The notes beneath the pieces were generated by a model that was not told the DNA's origin, did no database searches, and saw nothing but the letters and a program-made list of their open reading frames with translations. Positions 1 to 10,775 of a stretch of 64,000 bases of DNA are shown piece after piece (within the stretch, counting starts at the first letter, position 1; each line of letters starts with the position of its first letter). Source of the DNA: Cololabis saira (lineage: Eukaryota; Chordata; Actinopteri; Beloniformes; Belonidae); NCBI RefSeq assembly GCF_033807715.1, contig NC_084597.1, positions 4,518,558-4,582,557 of the forward strand, written 5' to 3'. The position numbers and the translations under genes are program-made.

Positions 1-199
1 CGCCGAATGTATGAATATTACCTAATTTACATGCATGCAAATGGCACAGGCGCACCATGACACTATTTGCTTGGCAGCGCAGTTTGTGGTGCAATTCGCC
101 CTTTGCGGGTGCTTTGTGAATTAGACGCTCTCTTTTTGTCTCATTTGCACCGGTTTAGTGGCCGCAAAAGCCGCGCAATCCTTTTGTGGATTTGGCCCT
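1..199 (+). mobile_element. Family E DNA transposon, A-end fragment
   Basis: The window opens inside this repeat. It matches 6740-6930 in the same orientation and 4842-5040 in reverse. It ends in TGTGGATTTGGCCCT at 199, the A-end terminus of the composite element at 4842-7957. The partner end lies outside the window, so no TSD can be tested. Superfamily not assigned. Confidence 0.7.
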
Positions 200-465
200 T
201 AGTTTGATTACTGATCTAATTCTCATGTTTTAAATTTCCTTCAAGGAGTCAGACAGGCATCTCTGCTGGCTTTTAACACTTTTTTTTCTTTCCATTTGGT
301 GTATTGAGTTTTAAAGGGTAATGCCTAATAAATTCTGTTTTCTGACACACACATTGTTTTCCTCTGCCACTTCTTCTTGTTTTATAGTTTTTACCTTCGT
401 TCTGCATATTGATTTGGCTTTTTCCTTGTTAATGTTGGAAGCCCTTCCTGACACAACCCTGAAAC
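200..465. other. No recognised feature
   Basis: AT-rich DNA with no long open frame and no terminus that I recognise. Confidence 0.5.
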
Positions 466-556
466 AGGCATCGTGGCATAGAATTATCAAATTGGTTTAA
501 TTCACCGTATGAATTGTTACAGATTACTTTTGTAATACAGTATTACAAAAGTAATA
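466..556 (-). repeat. Family W repeat fragment with hairpin
   Basis: The reverse complement of this stretch recurs around 46195-46290 and 52830-52920. It contains a perfect 15-bp inverted repeat (523-537 and 541-555) with a 3-nt loop. The longer copies at 46 and 52 kb show that this is a truncated member. Confidence 0.6.
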
Positions 557-606
557 TCTCATCCGGGCGGCTGCACAGACACTGCAGAATTTGGTTGCTT
601 TCCTCC

Positions 607-689
607 TTCTCTGAGTTGTCAGGCTGAGGGGAGACCACTTTATATATGTTAAAGCAAGAAAAAACCTGTTATTGATAATAGGTCCCCTT
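607..689 (+). mobile_element. Right-end fragment of the TTAA-type element
   Basis: Closely matches 19484-19569, the right end of the complete element at 18269-19569, including the terminal motif ATAATAGGTCCCC. Only the right end is present, so this is a truncated copy. Confidence 0.6.
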
Positions 690-1279
690 CAAGATGAACA
701 TAACCTCAGAACTAAGTCACAGTGAAATAATAGAATTTTATTAAAATAACACACATTTTGAATTTTCTGCAAACCGGCCACTAGGGGGGCCATCCCAATT
801 TGTTTGCAGGTGTTTTTGAAAACCTTATGTCCAAAACTAACACCATGCCAAATATCAAAAACTTGTCACCAAGTACACGATTTTCATGAATTCTCTCCCA
901 GCTATTATTCAATCTGGAGCATTTGTTTTGTTTGTCCGTCAATGTTTTGTTTTGTTATTCTCCTGTTTGTCTTGTGTCACTGTCACTGTACTGTATGCAG
1001 TGGCGGAGCTAGACTTTTAATCTTGGGGGGGGGGGGGCAGAGGGGGCTATTTCAGGGGGTCCACAAACTATGACAATTAATTAGTTTCTCGAACAATCAA
1101 TTGCAATCAGAGTCTCTAAATGTTGAAATGTACATATTAAGCACAGGAGAAGAGATTTATATATAAATTTAAGTTTATTCACACTGTACAAAATGTAAAA
1201 AAACAAAAAAAAAACAACTTTGTAACAATTTTCTAACAAAAATGGTAAATGCACACACAAACCTACACCTTTCAGTTAC

Positions 1280-1311
1280 TCACACACACACACACGCACA
1301 CACACACGCGC

Positions 1312-1406
<95 letters not shown>
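1280..1406. repeat. (CA)n microsatellite
   Basis: About 127 bp of nearly pure CA dinucleotide, with a few CG interruptions near its start. Open frames across it (Thr-His repeats) are artefacts. Confidence 0.98.
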
Positions 1407-1409
<3 letters not shown>

Positions 1410-1489
1410 ACTCATTCACAAACAGAAACATGTAAATATAAGCGGCAACCCGACTTAAATGTAGACATTAATGTGGAGTGGCCGTTGGA

Positions 1490-2160
1490 CAGAGGTGTCA
1501 AGTAACGAAGTACAAATACTTACCTTACTTTTTTATTTTACTTTTATTAATTACCTTACTTAAGTAGAAATTTCTGTACTTTATCTGTACTTTTTACTCC
1601 TTACATTTTAAAAACAGCCTTGTTACTCTATTTCATTTCGGCCTTTAAATAAAAACTATCCAGTTAAATTGCTCCATCCGGATAGAGTGAATTTGGTTGT
1701 GGTTGTTTCAGATGTTCTTGTCCAGTTTTGTTCTTACATCCGTTCCCTCAGATTCCTGCAACTAAACTTGGATGTACATTCCAATAAAGGTTAGGATAAA
1801 TGATAACATGAACATGAAGTTTGACTTTTTGCACCATTACAATACTTTTAGGCAACTAGTCATCATATCTGCTGCTCTCTGAAACACATGTTAATGCTCA
1901 ATAGTACACATATATGCTTCTTTAATATATTTACATTATACTAAGATACATTCATTTTCAATGGCTTTTGTCCTTAATGGCTTTTTCCCCCTTACATTAC
2001 TTTTACTTTTATACTTTAAGTAGTTTTGAAACCAGTACTTTTATACTTTTACTTGAGTAAAAAACTTGAGTTGATACTTCAACTTCTACAGGAGTATTTT
2101 TAAACTCTAGTATCTATACTTCTACCTGAGTAATGGATGTGAATACTGAAGACACCTCTG
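1490..2160. mobile_element. hAT-like non-autonomous element
   Basis: Starts CAGAGGTGTCAAG and ends GACACCTCTG, a 10-bp terminal inverted repeat. The interior is rich in ACTTTTACTT and AAGTAC words, like the confirmed hAT element at 22126-22879. The flanking 8-mers (CCGTTGGA and TGCTATAC) do not match, so no TSD is preserved. No transposase frame is visible. Confidence 0.65.
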
Positions 2161-2249
2161 TGCTATACAAATAAACTTGCCTTGCCTACCTGTACTGGCA
2201 GAATGAGCGGCTGGGGATCGATCAATAACCTTCTGATTAGAGGCTAGTC

Positions 2250-2473
2250 CAGGGTTAGGGAACTCTGGTCCTAGAGAGCCGTAGTCCTGCATGTTTTGGA
2301 TATCTCCTTGCATCAACACACCTGATTCTAATTAATGATCGTCTCCAGCTTCTCATTCAGGTCTGCACTAGTGTGTTAGTGACACAGTCCTTCGTATCAG
2401 GGTGTGATGAAGCAGAGAAACATCTAAAACATGCAGGACTGCGGCTCTCTAGGACCAGGGTTCCCTACCCCGG
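2250..2473. mobile_element. Short hAT-type MITE
   Basis: About 50-bp inverted termini: the left end reads AGGGAACTCTGGTCCTAGAG and the right end is its near reverse complement, with CTCTAGGACCAGGGTTCCCT. The flanking 8-mers GGCTAGTC (2242-2249) and GGCTACGC (2474-2481) match at 6 of 8 positions, consistent with an aged 8-bp TSD. Non-coding, 224 bp. Confidence 0.75.
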
Positions 2474-2481
2474 GGCTACGC

Positions 2482-3890
2482 CATAAAACTTGCTGATAAG
2501 AGAAGAGAAAAATGATTTAAAAACTGTTCATGCATCTTTAAAATACCATAGTTGTAAATAAACAAAGAGACTGATGCTTCTGAAAGTGTCACATCCTCTG
2601 GATTGTGTGTTTTCTGCAGAAACAAGTTCTTTTAACTGCATCATCTTGCTGTTTCCAATTTTTCTGCAATAGTTTAATGGCACACCACAAGAGAATTAGT
2701 GCCACAGACTGTTGATGGTCCCAGTTCTGATTTAATAACACAGAAATAGGAAATAATAAAAAAAATACGTTTATCTGCCGTAAGGTGCACAAAGGGAAAG
2801 GTTATAGAGGTAGTAAATTTCTACAATACATGGGACTTGAACTTTTAAACCTTTTTTTCCTTTTAATTTTGACAAGCAGCACAGAACAAACCCATTTAAA
2901 TGAAAGTGACCATTCAAACTTCTAACAATGGCTCAACAGTGAATACGAAGATTGCATAACACAAACAAAGAACTCTTTTGATATAAAAGAGTATGTTAAT
3001 GAATTACTGAAGGCAGTTAAGACCTCCGGACGTAATTATTTTCATCAACTGCTACTTGGAGGTAAAAAGTGTCTAGATTTTGCGACCAATGCATTTTGAT
3101 GAAGCTAAAACATGAAAAAAAAAAAAAAACTTTGTTTTGAGATTTATTAAATGAAAGAAGAATCACAAAAGAAATCAAAGATTTTAGTGCTTAATTTGTG
3201 AAATGCCTTTTTGGAGAGTAAAGTCAAATTTAAAAACACCTGAGTTTTCTGAGCTCAGTTGGTTGAGCTGCACCGTATACGGACTATAGCCCTCATGCTT
3301 TTATATGCCTTAGTAAATATATTTATTTAGATTCAAAAATCACCACTGTTTAAAAGAGTAAAAAAAACCTTGCTGCATCAGTTGGATTTATATAACTTGT
3401 ATCGAGCTGAAACACATTAAAAGCTGCTATACTTTTCCAATAGGAGGCTCATACCTGCCTGCTCAGCTGAACCTCGATGGCCTTTTGTTTCCGTCTGCAC
3501 AAAAAACTTAAACATAATAGATGAACAAGCCAGGTATCCTGCAGTGATGATTCATCGCTGTTATGAACAGTGCTGCCAAAAAATCATCAGATCACATGAA
3601 AAGGATTATATCATAAGTGATAAACAGTGATGATTGGACGTTTAACGCAAACAAAGACTACCATAATAATATTAAAACGAAAATAACTTTATTGAAGATT
3701 AAATGCACGGATGGCGATTGTCAGGTGGGAATTGAGCACCGTAATGATGGCGAGTGTGTAAAGAAGACACCCAGATGGATCTATCCTGACTTCCACTCTC
3801 AGACTCCCAGAGGTAAGTTTAGTGGGAGGACAAAGAAGAGGACAAAGATGAAAGGAAGAGGATGGGCGATGGAAAAAGAATTAAAACAAA
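2482..3890. other. No recognised gene
   Basis: AT-rich DNA without termini I recognise. An open frame at 3617-3952 (111 codons) has no domain I know. It ends inside a family R1 repeat, so I do not call it a gene. Confidence 0.5.
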
Positions 3891-4470
3891 TTAAAGCTGC
3901 AGGCAGGGATGAACGGGCCCTCGCACCCTTGTGCACGTTCAGGCTGCAGTAGAAGCCTCAAAAGTTATGGCAGAAAGTAGGAACTATCAAATATGGACCA
4001 ATCAGATGAAGGGGGGGGGCGCGCTTTTTTGGCATCTATCGTCGTCACAGTAATGCTTTTGACTGAGAAAAGTAATGCGCATCGTCGCAGGATTGAGATG
4101 CACATTTTGATGTACAACACACCTGGGTGCACGTTACGGTTTGGGCGAAGAAGCGGCTGAAGTAATGGCATAAATTGCGCCAAAATTACACGATTAATTC
4201 AAAATGGCCGACTTCCTGTTCGGTTTCGGCCATGGCGCCCAGAGACTTTTCTTTAAGTTGCGACATGATACAGGTGTGTAGCGATTTTCGTGCATGTACG
4301 TCAAACCGTATTGTGGGGCTTGAGGCACAAAGTCGCTGTTGAGCCGTTAGGCCACGCCCATTAATGCAAACCATTAAATATCAAATTTTTCACCAGGCCT
4401 GGCTTGGTGCAAAATTTGGTGACTTTTGGGGCACGTTTAGGGGAAAAAAGGCCCTCATTTCGTCGGAAAA
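3891..4470 (+). repeat. Family R1 repeat, partial
   Basis: Starts TTAAAGCTGCAGGCAGGGAT and contains the R1 internal words GGGTGCACGTTACGG, AAATGGCCGACTTCCTGTT and CATTAATGCAAACCATTAAA. It ends near TTTCGTCGGAAAA. Compared with the long copy at 44285-45477 it has internal deletions. R1 has no conserved reading frame. Confidence 0.8.
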
Positions 4471-4484
4471 CTCCACTAGAAGAA

Positions 4485-4605
4485 AAGTCCTGCATTCAAA
4501 ACCTTACTGATGTAATAGTATGTAAGTATTATCAACAAAATGCACTTAAGTATCAAAAGTAAAAGTACTCATTGTGTAGTAAAATGCTCCCTGTCAGTGT
4601 TTTAC
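4485..4605. mobile_element. Fragment of an AAGTAAAAGTAC-type DNA element
   Basis: Contains CAAAAGTAAAAGTACTCATT and related words, in the style of the hAT-like elements at 1490 and 22126. Only one part is present, without an opposite terminus or TSD. Confidence 0.35.
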
Positions 4606-4611
4606 TGTTAA

Positions 4612-4690
4612 ACTTTATTTTATTTGTATAGCACCAACTCATGCAGTGTAAGTGCAACTCATGGTGCTTTACATACAAAAATAAAATAAC
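4612..4690 (-). mobile_element. LINE 3' end fragment
   Basis: Reads TTATTTGTATAGCACC and then GTGCTTTACATA. This is the reverse complement of a common fish LINE 3' terminus in which a TATAAATAAA-like stretch follows a GTGCTTTACA-type word. Clade not assigned. Confidence 0.5.
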
Positions 4691-4723
4691 AATCAAAAGT
4701 ACAATTTAAAACATCCCATACGA

Positions 4724-4729
4724 CCCCAC

Positions 4730-4788
<59 letters not shown>
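4724..4788. repeat. Poly-C tract joined to (CA)n
   Basis: About 23 C residues run directly into 21 CA units. Such a junction is prone to slippage and sequencing error, so its exact length is uncertain. Confidence 0.95.
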
Positions 4789-4791
<3 letters not shown>

Positions 4792-4841
4792 GTGGACTGG
4801 TGACATGGCTTAGCACTAACGATCCAGGTGAGGAAAACACT

Positions 4842-5500
4842 AGGGGCCAAATCCACAAAAGGATTGCGCGGCTTTTGCGGCCGCTAAACCGGTGCAAATG
4901 AGACAAAAAGAGAGCGTCTAATTCACAAAGCACCCGCAAAGGGCGAATTGCTCCACAAACTGCGCTGCCAAGCAAATAGTGGCAGTCTGCGCCGGTGCCA
5001 TTTGCATGCATGCAAATTAGGTAATATTCATAAATTCGGCTCAAAATTGCCCCCTTTCTATGCAAATAAGCCTCATTGCAAAAAACGCCTAATTCAGAAA
5101 GGCCAGCGCTATTTACCACACGCAAAAATAGTGGAGCAAATACCGTCTTTCAAGCGTGTATTAACTGCGCGCAAAATCACTCTTCACTCCCCCTGCAGCT
5201 CTTTTTCTCTCTCTCTTCAATGTGATTCAAGCCTGTGTGATACTGAATGATATTAAGGGTGAAATCTACTTTCAGACATGACTGTAGACAATCAGATCAA
5301 GTGGGGTTGTGGACTTATCGGATTTAAAAATAAAAGTAACAGGACGGAGTTCAGGATTCATCCATACATAATTGGGGCTGCTTTATTACAAACAATTCCA
5401 CCGTATAAACATATAAATCTAGAATGTGTGTGTTTAACAGCTGACCTGTAGGTGTGTGTAGCAAAACACAGAACATGAATTACCGTCAGATCCTGATCTG
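4842..5500 (-). repeat. Family E A-module, outer copy
   Basis: Reverse complement of 6265-6930 with few differences. Shared blocks include the GCATGCATGCAAAT palindromic word and a distal block with CACACATTCTAGATTTATA. Together the two modules form a large inverted repeat with a spacer of about 760 bp. Confidence 0.8.
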
Positions 5501-5549
5501 GGACCTCATCTATAAAGCTTGCTTGCGCACAAAAGGGGCCTGAAAGATG

Positions 5550-5616
5550 CGGCGACGCGCACTGTACGGTGCGCGTTGCTCTGCGTCGATTTAACGCGGA
5601 ACCATAAATCAGCCTT
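5550..5616. repeat. FB foldback element, half copy
   Basis: Contains TTTAACGCGGAACCATAAAT followed by CAGCCTT, which is the right terminus of the foldback repeat complete at 23394-23514. The left half is missing. Confidence 0.6.
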
Positions 5617-5664
5617 GAACAGCACTGAGGGAGGAGGGAGGAGGGGGAGCGGGGCTCTTCGCAC

Positions 5665-5910
5665 GTAAATCCACAAAGATCAGATTGCGCCCGCAAATAG
5701 TGCTGTGAATTGCGCTGCATTTGCGCCCGCAATTTGCCCCGCTTTAAGGTCCTATTCACAAAAGATTTTGCTCTAATGATATACCGGCGCAAACACGCCC
5801 ATAAATCTCTGCACCTGAGTGCAATTTGCCCTTTTCTGAGTAGGTGAGCGGAGCTGTTTCCAGTGTTCTCCGTAATTCAGCACACAGATTGGTCCATAAT
5901 GAAAACTTCA
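5665..5910 (-). repeat. Family E B-module, inner copy
   Basis: Reverse complement of about 7700-7957. Starts TAAATCCACAAAGATCAGAT, the B-end terminus without its outermost AGGGG, and runs inward to CCGTAATTCAGCACACAG. Confidence 0.75.
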
Positions 5911-5967
5911 GAGAGCACAACAGCCTCAACTTTCACGTATTTGTACTTCTCTAGTATTTCGCATGTA

Positions 5968-6060
5968 GCTAGATAGATAGATAGAACTTTATTCATCCCC
6001 AAAGGGAAATTCAATCGTCCAGCAGCTCATCAAAACATAAACATAAAAATCAACCACACT
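5968..6060 (-). mobile_element. LINE 3' end with GATA tail
   Basis: Four AGAT-type units are followed by AACTTTATTCATCCCCAAAG and GGAAATTCAA. Read on the minus strand this is a LINE terminus ending GGGGATGAATAAAGTT plus a tetranucleotide tail. It lies inside the composite family E element, so it is a nested insertion. Confidence 0.6.
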
Positions 6061-6264
6061 TTCAGACAATAAAAGCACATTCATAATATTAAAATAAACA
6101 TATAAGGTTTAAAAAAAAGAGTGCACTGGCCACCATCGTGTGGTAGAACATAGCCATCATCTCCACACACATAAAGACCTCAGTTGTATGACATAAGCTA
6201 ATGAAATGTGAAATGTTAAGAGGCTGTGCGCATTTACGCACAAGGCACAGCACCAGTAACTTCA

Positions 6265-6930
6265 TTAACACCGGATCGGGATCAGATCAGGATCTAATGG
6301 TAATTCATTCATGTTCTTTTTGTTTTGCTACACACACCTACAGGTCAGCTGTTAAACACACACATTCTAGATTTATATGTTTATACGGTGGAATTGTTTG
6401 TAATAAAGCAGCCCCTTATGTATGGATGAATCCTGAACTCCGTCCTGTTACTTTTATTTTTAAATCCGATAAGTCCACAACCCCACTTGATCTGACTGTC
6501 TACAGTCATGTCTGAATGTAGATTTCACCCTTAATATCATTCAGTATCACACAGGCTTGAATGACATTGGAGAGAGAGAGAGAAACAGAGACAGACGGGG
6601 AGTGAGGAGTTTGCGCGCAGTTTAATACACGGTTCTGAAACACGGTATTTGCTCCACTATTTTTGCGTGTGGCAAATAGCTCTGGCCTTTCTGAATTAGG
6701 CGCTTTTTGCAATGAGGCTTATTTGCATAGAAAGGGGGCGATTTTGCGCCGAATGTATGAATATTACCTAATTTGCATGCATGCAAATGGCACCGGCGCA
6801 GACTGCCACTATTTGCTTGGCAGCGCAGTTTGTGGAGCAATTCGCCCTTTGCGGGTGCTTTAATTAGACGCTCTCTTTTTGTCTCATTTGCACCGGTTTA
6901 GCGGCCGCAAAAGCCACGCAATCCTTTTGT
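6265..6930 (+). repeat. Family E A-module, inner copy
   Basis: Same sequence as 4842-5500 in opposite orientation. The outer end is damaged: the text reads CCTTTTGTCAGGATTTATCA instead of continuing to GTGGATTTGGCCCT. Confidence 0.8.
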
Positions 6931-6934
6931 CAGG

Positions 6935-7690
6935 ATTTATCACATATCACAATATATATCAGACTTATAATAAAAATAGCGCTGATCGTGTCCCTCTGTG
7001 TTTGAAGCGTCAGTCAGGACTCTGCTGCTGCTGCTGCACCTGCGGTGACACGCCGGGAACCTCCTCCACTGCTTTAGGACAGAACAAATGAGGGGCTTCC
7101 TAGAGCGTTTAGGGGCTCCACGGAGCCCCTCATTTCTTCCCTAAAGGGACACAGATTTTTTTATATATATAATGAGTTTTACGCGCGCGTGAAACCCTTA
7201 CGTGCGGGTGTAAGCCTAAATTATGGTTCCGCGTCACCAACGCAGAGCCTACGGCGTAGGGTACACGGCGACGCGCACCTACGCCGTAGGCTCTGCGTTG
7301 GGGACGCAGAACCATAAACCCGCCCTGAGCAGCTCTGAGGGGAGACGGGAGAGAAGGAGGGGGAGCGGGGGGTGGAGCGGGTCTGCCGGGCCCTTCTCAC
7401 AGGGTGTGATTTGCAGTTAATGGCTGATCCTACCGTTAGTTTTTAAACTGTAAAAAGTGGGGGGGACAAAAACATGATTTTGAAAAGACGGGGGGACATG
7501 CCCCCCCCTGTTGCGCCGGGGCACTCACGGCTTTCCGCGCAGCAACGGCGTTCTGCTACTCACTCGCTTTATTTTATATTATTTATTTTTCTACTTTTAC
7601 TGTGACCACCAAATAATGTCGTTTTCCTGTCCTCCACCTCATCCACAACATCTCGATCTCAGATCTCAGTGAAATTCAGTGGCACTGTGG
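6935..7690. repeat. Internal family E block shared with 35.6 and 51 kb
   Basis: Parts recur elsewhere. The block with AGCGCTGATCGTGTCCCTCT recurs at 51100-51125. The block from CTACCGTTAGTTTTTAAACT through the GGGGGGACATG run to TGTGACCACCAAATAATG recurs inverted at about 35640-35880. No coding frame survives. Confidence 0.6.
7217..7320. repeat. FB foldback element (hairpin)
   Basis: Left arm ATGGTTCCGCGTC, right arm GACGCAGAACCAT, with the inner arms GAGCCTACGGCGTAGG and CCTACGCCGTAGGCTC almost perfectly paired. It lies inside the family E block. Confidence 0.75.
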
Positions 7691-7699
7691 CTCGACTTT

Positions 7700-7957
7700 A
7701 TTTTTTATTTCTGCAGTTTTCATTATGGACCAATCTGTGTGCTGAAATATGGAGAACACTGGAAACAGCTCCGCTCACTCAGACAAGTGCAAATTGCACT
7801 CAGCCGCAAAACTTTATGGGCGTGTTTGCTCCGGTATATCATTAGAGCAAAGTCTTTTGTGAATAGGACCTTAAAGCGGGGCAAATTGCGGGCGCTAAAG
7901 CAGCGCAATTCACAGCGCTATTTGCGGGCGCAATCTGTTCTTTGTGGATTTACCCCT
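7700..7957 (+). repeat. Family E B-module, outer copy
   Basis: Right terminus of the composite element. It ends TTTGTGGATTTACCCCT and is followed by the long flanking repeat at 7958-7972. Confidence 0.75.
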
Positions 7958-8146
7958 AGGTGAGGAAACACTGTTATACAGTATATGATGATATTATGAG
8001 TACTGCAATATGTATGTTGCATTTTACTGCTGTAGATGTTTAAGGTTGTGCTAATTTTAACTACATTGTACACTGTTGAGTAGTTTAATCTACAGTAATG
8101 CATCAATATTCTATAAGATCATTATGTTTGTAGCATTGCTGTCTGA

Positions 8147-8229
8147 CCTGGGTGCACGTTACGGTTTGGGCGAAGAAGCGGCCGAACTAATGACATGAAT
8201 TGCGCCAAAATTACATGATTAATTCAAAA
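8147..8229 (+). repeat. Family R1 internal fragment
   Basis: Contains CTGGGTGCACGTTACGGTTT and TGCGCCAAAATTACATGATT, words found in every long R1 copy. Only about 80 bp are present. Confidence 0.65.
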
Positions 8230-8524
8230 GGATTCACAAACCTGAAATATCATCAGAAGCGATTTGTTGTGGCACCTGCTTTCGTAAAAAACCTGATATC
8301 CATCAGCAAAGATACTCGAGAGATAACGTGTCTCTATCCAGTTAATATTATAGATCCATGATTGAGAGCGGTACAGAGAGAATGAATGGGAAAACACTTC
8401 TTCTTCGGTGGAGGCAGGCTACATAAACTGCTTTCTCGCTTTTTTTTTGTTTTTTCAGATCCGGGGCTTCTGGAAAAACATTCGGGGCTTGAGCCCAAGT
8501 AGCCACCCCCTAGATCCGCCTCTG

Positions 8525-8580
8525 GTAGAGTACAGCAGGTAAGTATTTAATTTAAGAGTATGCAGTAACAGTAATGAAGA
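8525..8580 (+). repeat. Family W fragment
   Basis: Contains GTAGAGTACAGCAGGTAAGT, the same word as at 53039-53058 and, without the final AAGT, at 46127 and 52748. Confidence 0.5.
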
Positions 8581-9256
8581 AACAGGTGACACCATCATTC
8601 ACCTTCAGAGGGAAAAACAAGCCTGAATGGTGGCTAACACTATTTATATGGTAAATAAAGGTCTGTGAGAATGTTCACATTTCAGATCAGTACATAAACT
8701 TTTGTGTTTCCAATAAGTCAACGATTTCACCCCATTGTTTTAATGGCATTCATATTTTGTGGAAACAATTTGCATTATTCAATATGCTTTTTTTTCTATT
8801 TTCAAGGTTTTTTATGTGAGGGACATCCATTTAAGTTTGAATTTGTCCAAAATCTGATTGCCAAGATCTCCCAGCCCATGTTTTAGTAAACAAGGTGTGC
8901 CTTTGTTGTTTTCCCTTGAATTAATGAGGAAAAAACAGCAACCTGGACTTTAATATTCAGATTTCTGAATGTTTGCTCGGTGGAGAACCAGTTTTAGATA
9001 AAAAATATCTCCACAAATGGGGTTTCTGTTTTTTTTGTTTTTTTTTTGGGGGGAGGGACGACATCCACTGCCAATCCAGGAAGCAGGAACACACAGAGGC
9101 ACATGTCAAGCACTGGAAATCTGCAACAAAAAACCACAAACCAAAACACGAACAGCAATCGACCCAAATCTTGAGATCTGATTGCAGTCTGAGCTAAGCT
9201 GCCGCTACCGCTACCTAACCCCAAAAACTACAGAGCAAGCATGCAGGTGAACAAGC
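8581..9256. other. No recognised feature
   Basis: AT-rich DNA with poly-T runs and no supported gene or terminus. Confidence 0.5.
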
Positions 9257-9283
9257 CAGTGTGTATGTCTATGTGTGTGTATG

Positions 9284-9365
<82 letters not shown>

Positions 9366-9455
9366 CGTGCGTGTGTGTGTACATGTCTTTGTGGCTATGT
9401 GTGTGTGTGTATCTATATGTTTGTGTGGCTGTGTATGTGTATGTGACTGAGTGGC

Positions 9456-9521
<66 letters not shown>

Positions 9522-9531
9522 TATGTGTGTG
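9257..9531. repeat. Compound (GT)n microsatellite
   Basis: Two long GT tracts (about 9292-9360 and 9460-9519) separated by imperfect GT-rich sequence. It is open in several frames on both strands as Cys-Val or His-Thr repeats, which is artefact. Confidence 0.97.
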
Positions 9532-10130
9532 TAATAAACCAAACAAAGCTCCACCTGAAGTGTATCTATAGTGGGGGAGGGGGGGAAGCAACCCCGCCAC
9601 CCGCGAGATCAGAGGCCGACAAGGAAGAACCCGGAACCCAGGCCACCAGCAACCCCACAGAGGGGAGAAGTAGGAGGGAGGCAACCCACCGCTTGCGAGC
9701 CCCCCCCCCACGGCGCGGGAAGAAGCAGCCAGAGATCCCGCGGTGGCGGACCGCGACCCAGGCAATCCCCGGCCAGGAGGCCCTCACCCTCCAGGCCAAC
9801 GACCCCCACCCGGCGAGGGGGCCAGTCTGCCCGGAGAGACAGAGCTGCTGCCCCGGCCGCTGACGCGGGCAGGTGCACCCGCCCCCACGAAAGTGGCCCT
9901 CCAAGACCAGACGGGCGCCCCGCCGCGGAGGCAGTGGGGGAGAGCCGGCCCTGGGAAGACGCCCACGTTCACCCACCGGCCATCCAGTAGACGGGGGCCG
10001 GCCCTCCGAGCCTGGCCAGGGCCCCACCGTACCTCCACAGGTGCCCCCGGCCCCGCCGGAGCCCCCAGACGGAGGGGGAAACGGTCCAACATCCCCCCAT
10101 TCAAACTGACAACATATGACATAGACACCT
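9532..10130. other. GC-rich stretch, unidentified, possibly LINE-derived
   Basis: Directly after the GT repeat come ATAAACCAAACAAAGCTCCA and a G-rich run, then about 500 bp of very GC-rich DNA with overlapping open frames on both strands. The predicted peptides are Pro/Arg/Gly-rich without a domain I know. A LINE untranslated region is my best guess. Confidence 0.3.
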
Positions 10131-10739
10131 GGGAATGGTGCCACCCCGCTCATCATTACTCAAATGTGACCGAGACCTTTATCTATTTAAAATGACTATC
10201 ATAAGGGCCCATGGAGAATACTCTGCCCCCTCTGTACTGAGACCCACGCTCCGCCACTGGAAGCAGGGGAAAGTATCCAGTATTTTGCTAATTGGAGAGT
10301 TAAAATTGCGCATATAGACACCCGATCTGACCCGAAAAACCCCAAAATTTCGCAAGGGCCCCCCCAGCCATTTCGCACAGGGTCTCGCAAATCTCCCAGA
10401 CGGCTCTGCATATATATACTTATGATTCCCTCCCAGTTTCTTAACCAAGCTCAGAATATCCGTTGTAATTTTCTACCACAAGCTCTGGAGCCCCAAAAAA
10501 TGGTATTCAGGCCAGCCAACGGCCGCCTCTCTTCCAGGACGGCTAATTTATCTTTGGAGGGCCTCATTTGCATCGCAGTTAACTGAGAAGAAGCTATAAG
10601 AGGATTCTGCAGCTCCTGACAGTTGAGATGGATGTGGGTATCTCTACTGTTTCCAATGAAACCAGAGAAAAATCTATTGATCGGAGCAGAGACGAGGAGT
10701 TGGAAAATTCTCCCTTATAGTTTAATTAAAGACTAGCCA

Positions 10740-10775
10740 GTCTTGCAAGGGGGGGGAAGTGTAGCATGTTTTTTA
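10740..10775 (+). other. Possible polypurine tract and LTR start
   Basis: AAGGGGGGGGAAG (10748-10760) is followed at once by TGTAGCATG. A purine run directly before TG is the usual arrangement at the upstream edge of a 3' LTR. No matching second LTR or CA end was found. Confidence 0.25.

Larger units (their letters stand above)
4842..7957. mobile_element. Composite family E DNA transposon
   Basis: The left end AGGGGCCAAATCCACAAAA (A-end) and the right end TTTGTGGATTTACCCCT (B-end) are inverted repeats, each followed inward by GCGCAAT/ATTGCGC words. The flanks are AGGTGAGGAAAACACT (4826-4841) and AGGTGAGGAAACACT (7958-7972), identical apart from one A. Inside, a B-end in reverse (about 5665-5910) and an A-end in forward orientation (about 6265-6930) suggest a second copy inserted in opposite orientation. 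No transposase is visible. The 15/16-bp flank is much longer than the 2-11 bp TSD usual for cut-and-paste elements, so the superfamily is open. Confidence 0.7.

Noticed and set aside
1242..1505. Thr-His repeat frames
   Set aside because: Translation of the CA microsatellite. The frames at 9211-9765 and 63477-63668 have the same origin.
1490..2160. 8-bp TSD for the first hAT-like element
   Set aside because: The 8-mers next to the termini do not match, so the hAT call there rests on terminal sequence only.
3245..3300. tRNA-like or SINE-head phrase GAGCTCAGTTGGTTGAGC
   Set aside because: It resembles a tRNA A-box region, but no B-box and no cloverleaf can be built, so neither tRNA nor SINE is supported.
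9566..10195. Overlapping 110-196 codon frames on both strands
   Set aside because: Stops are rare in very GC-rich DNA. The peptides are Pro/Gly/Arg-rich, several frames are open at once, and no domain is visible.
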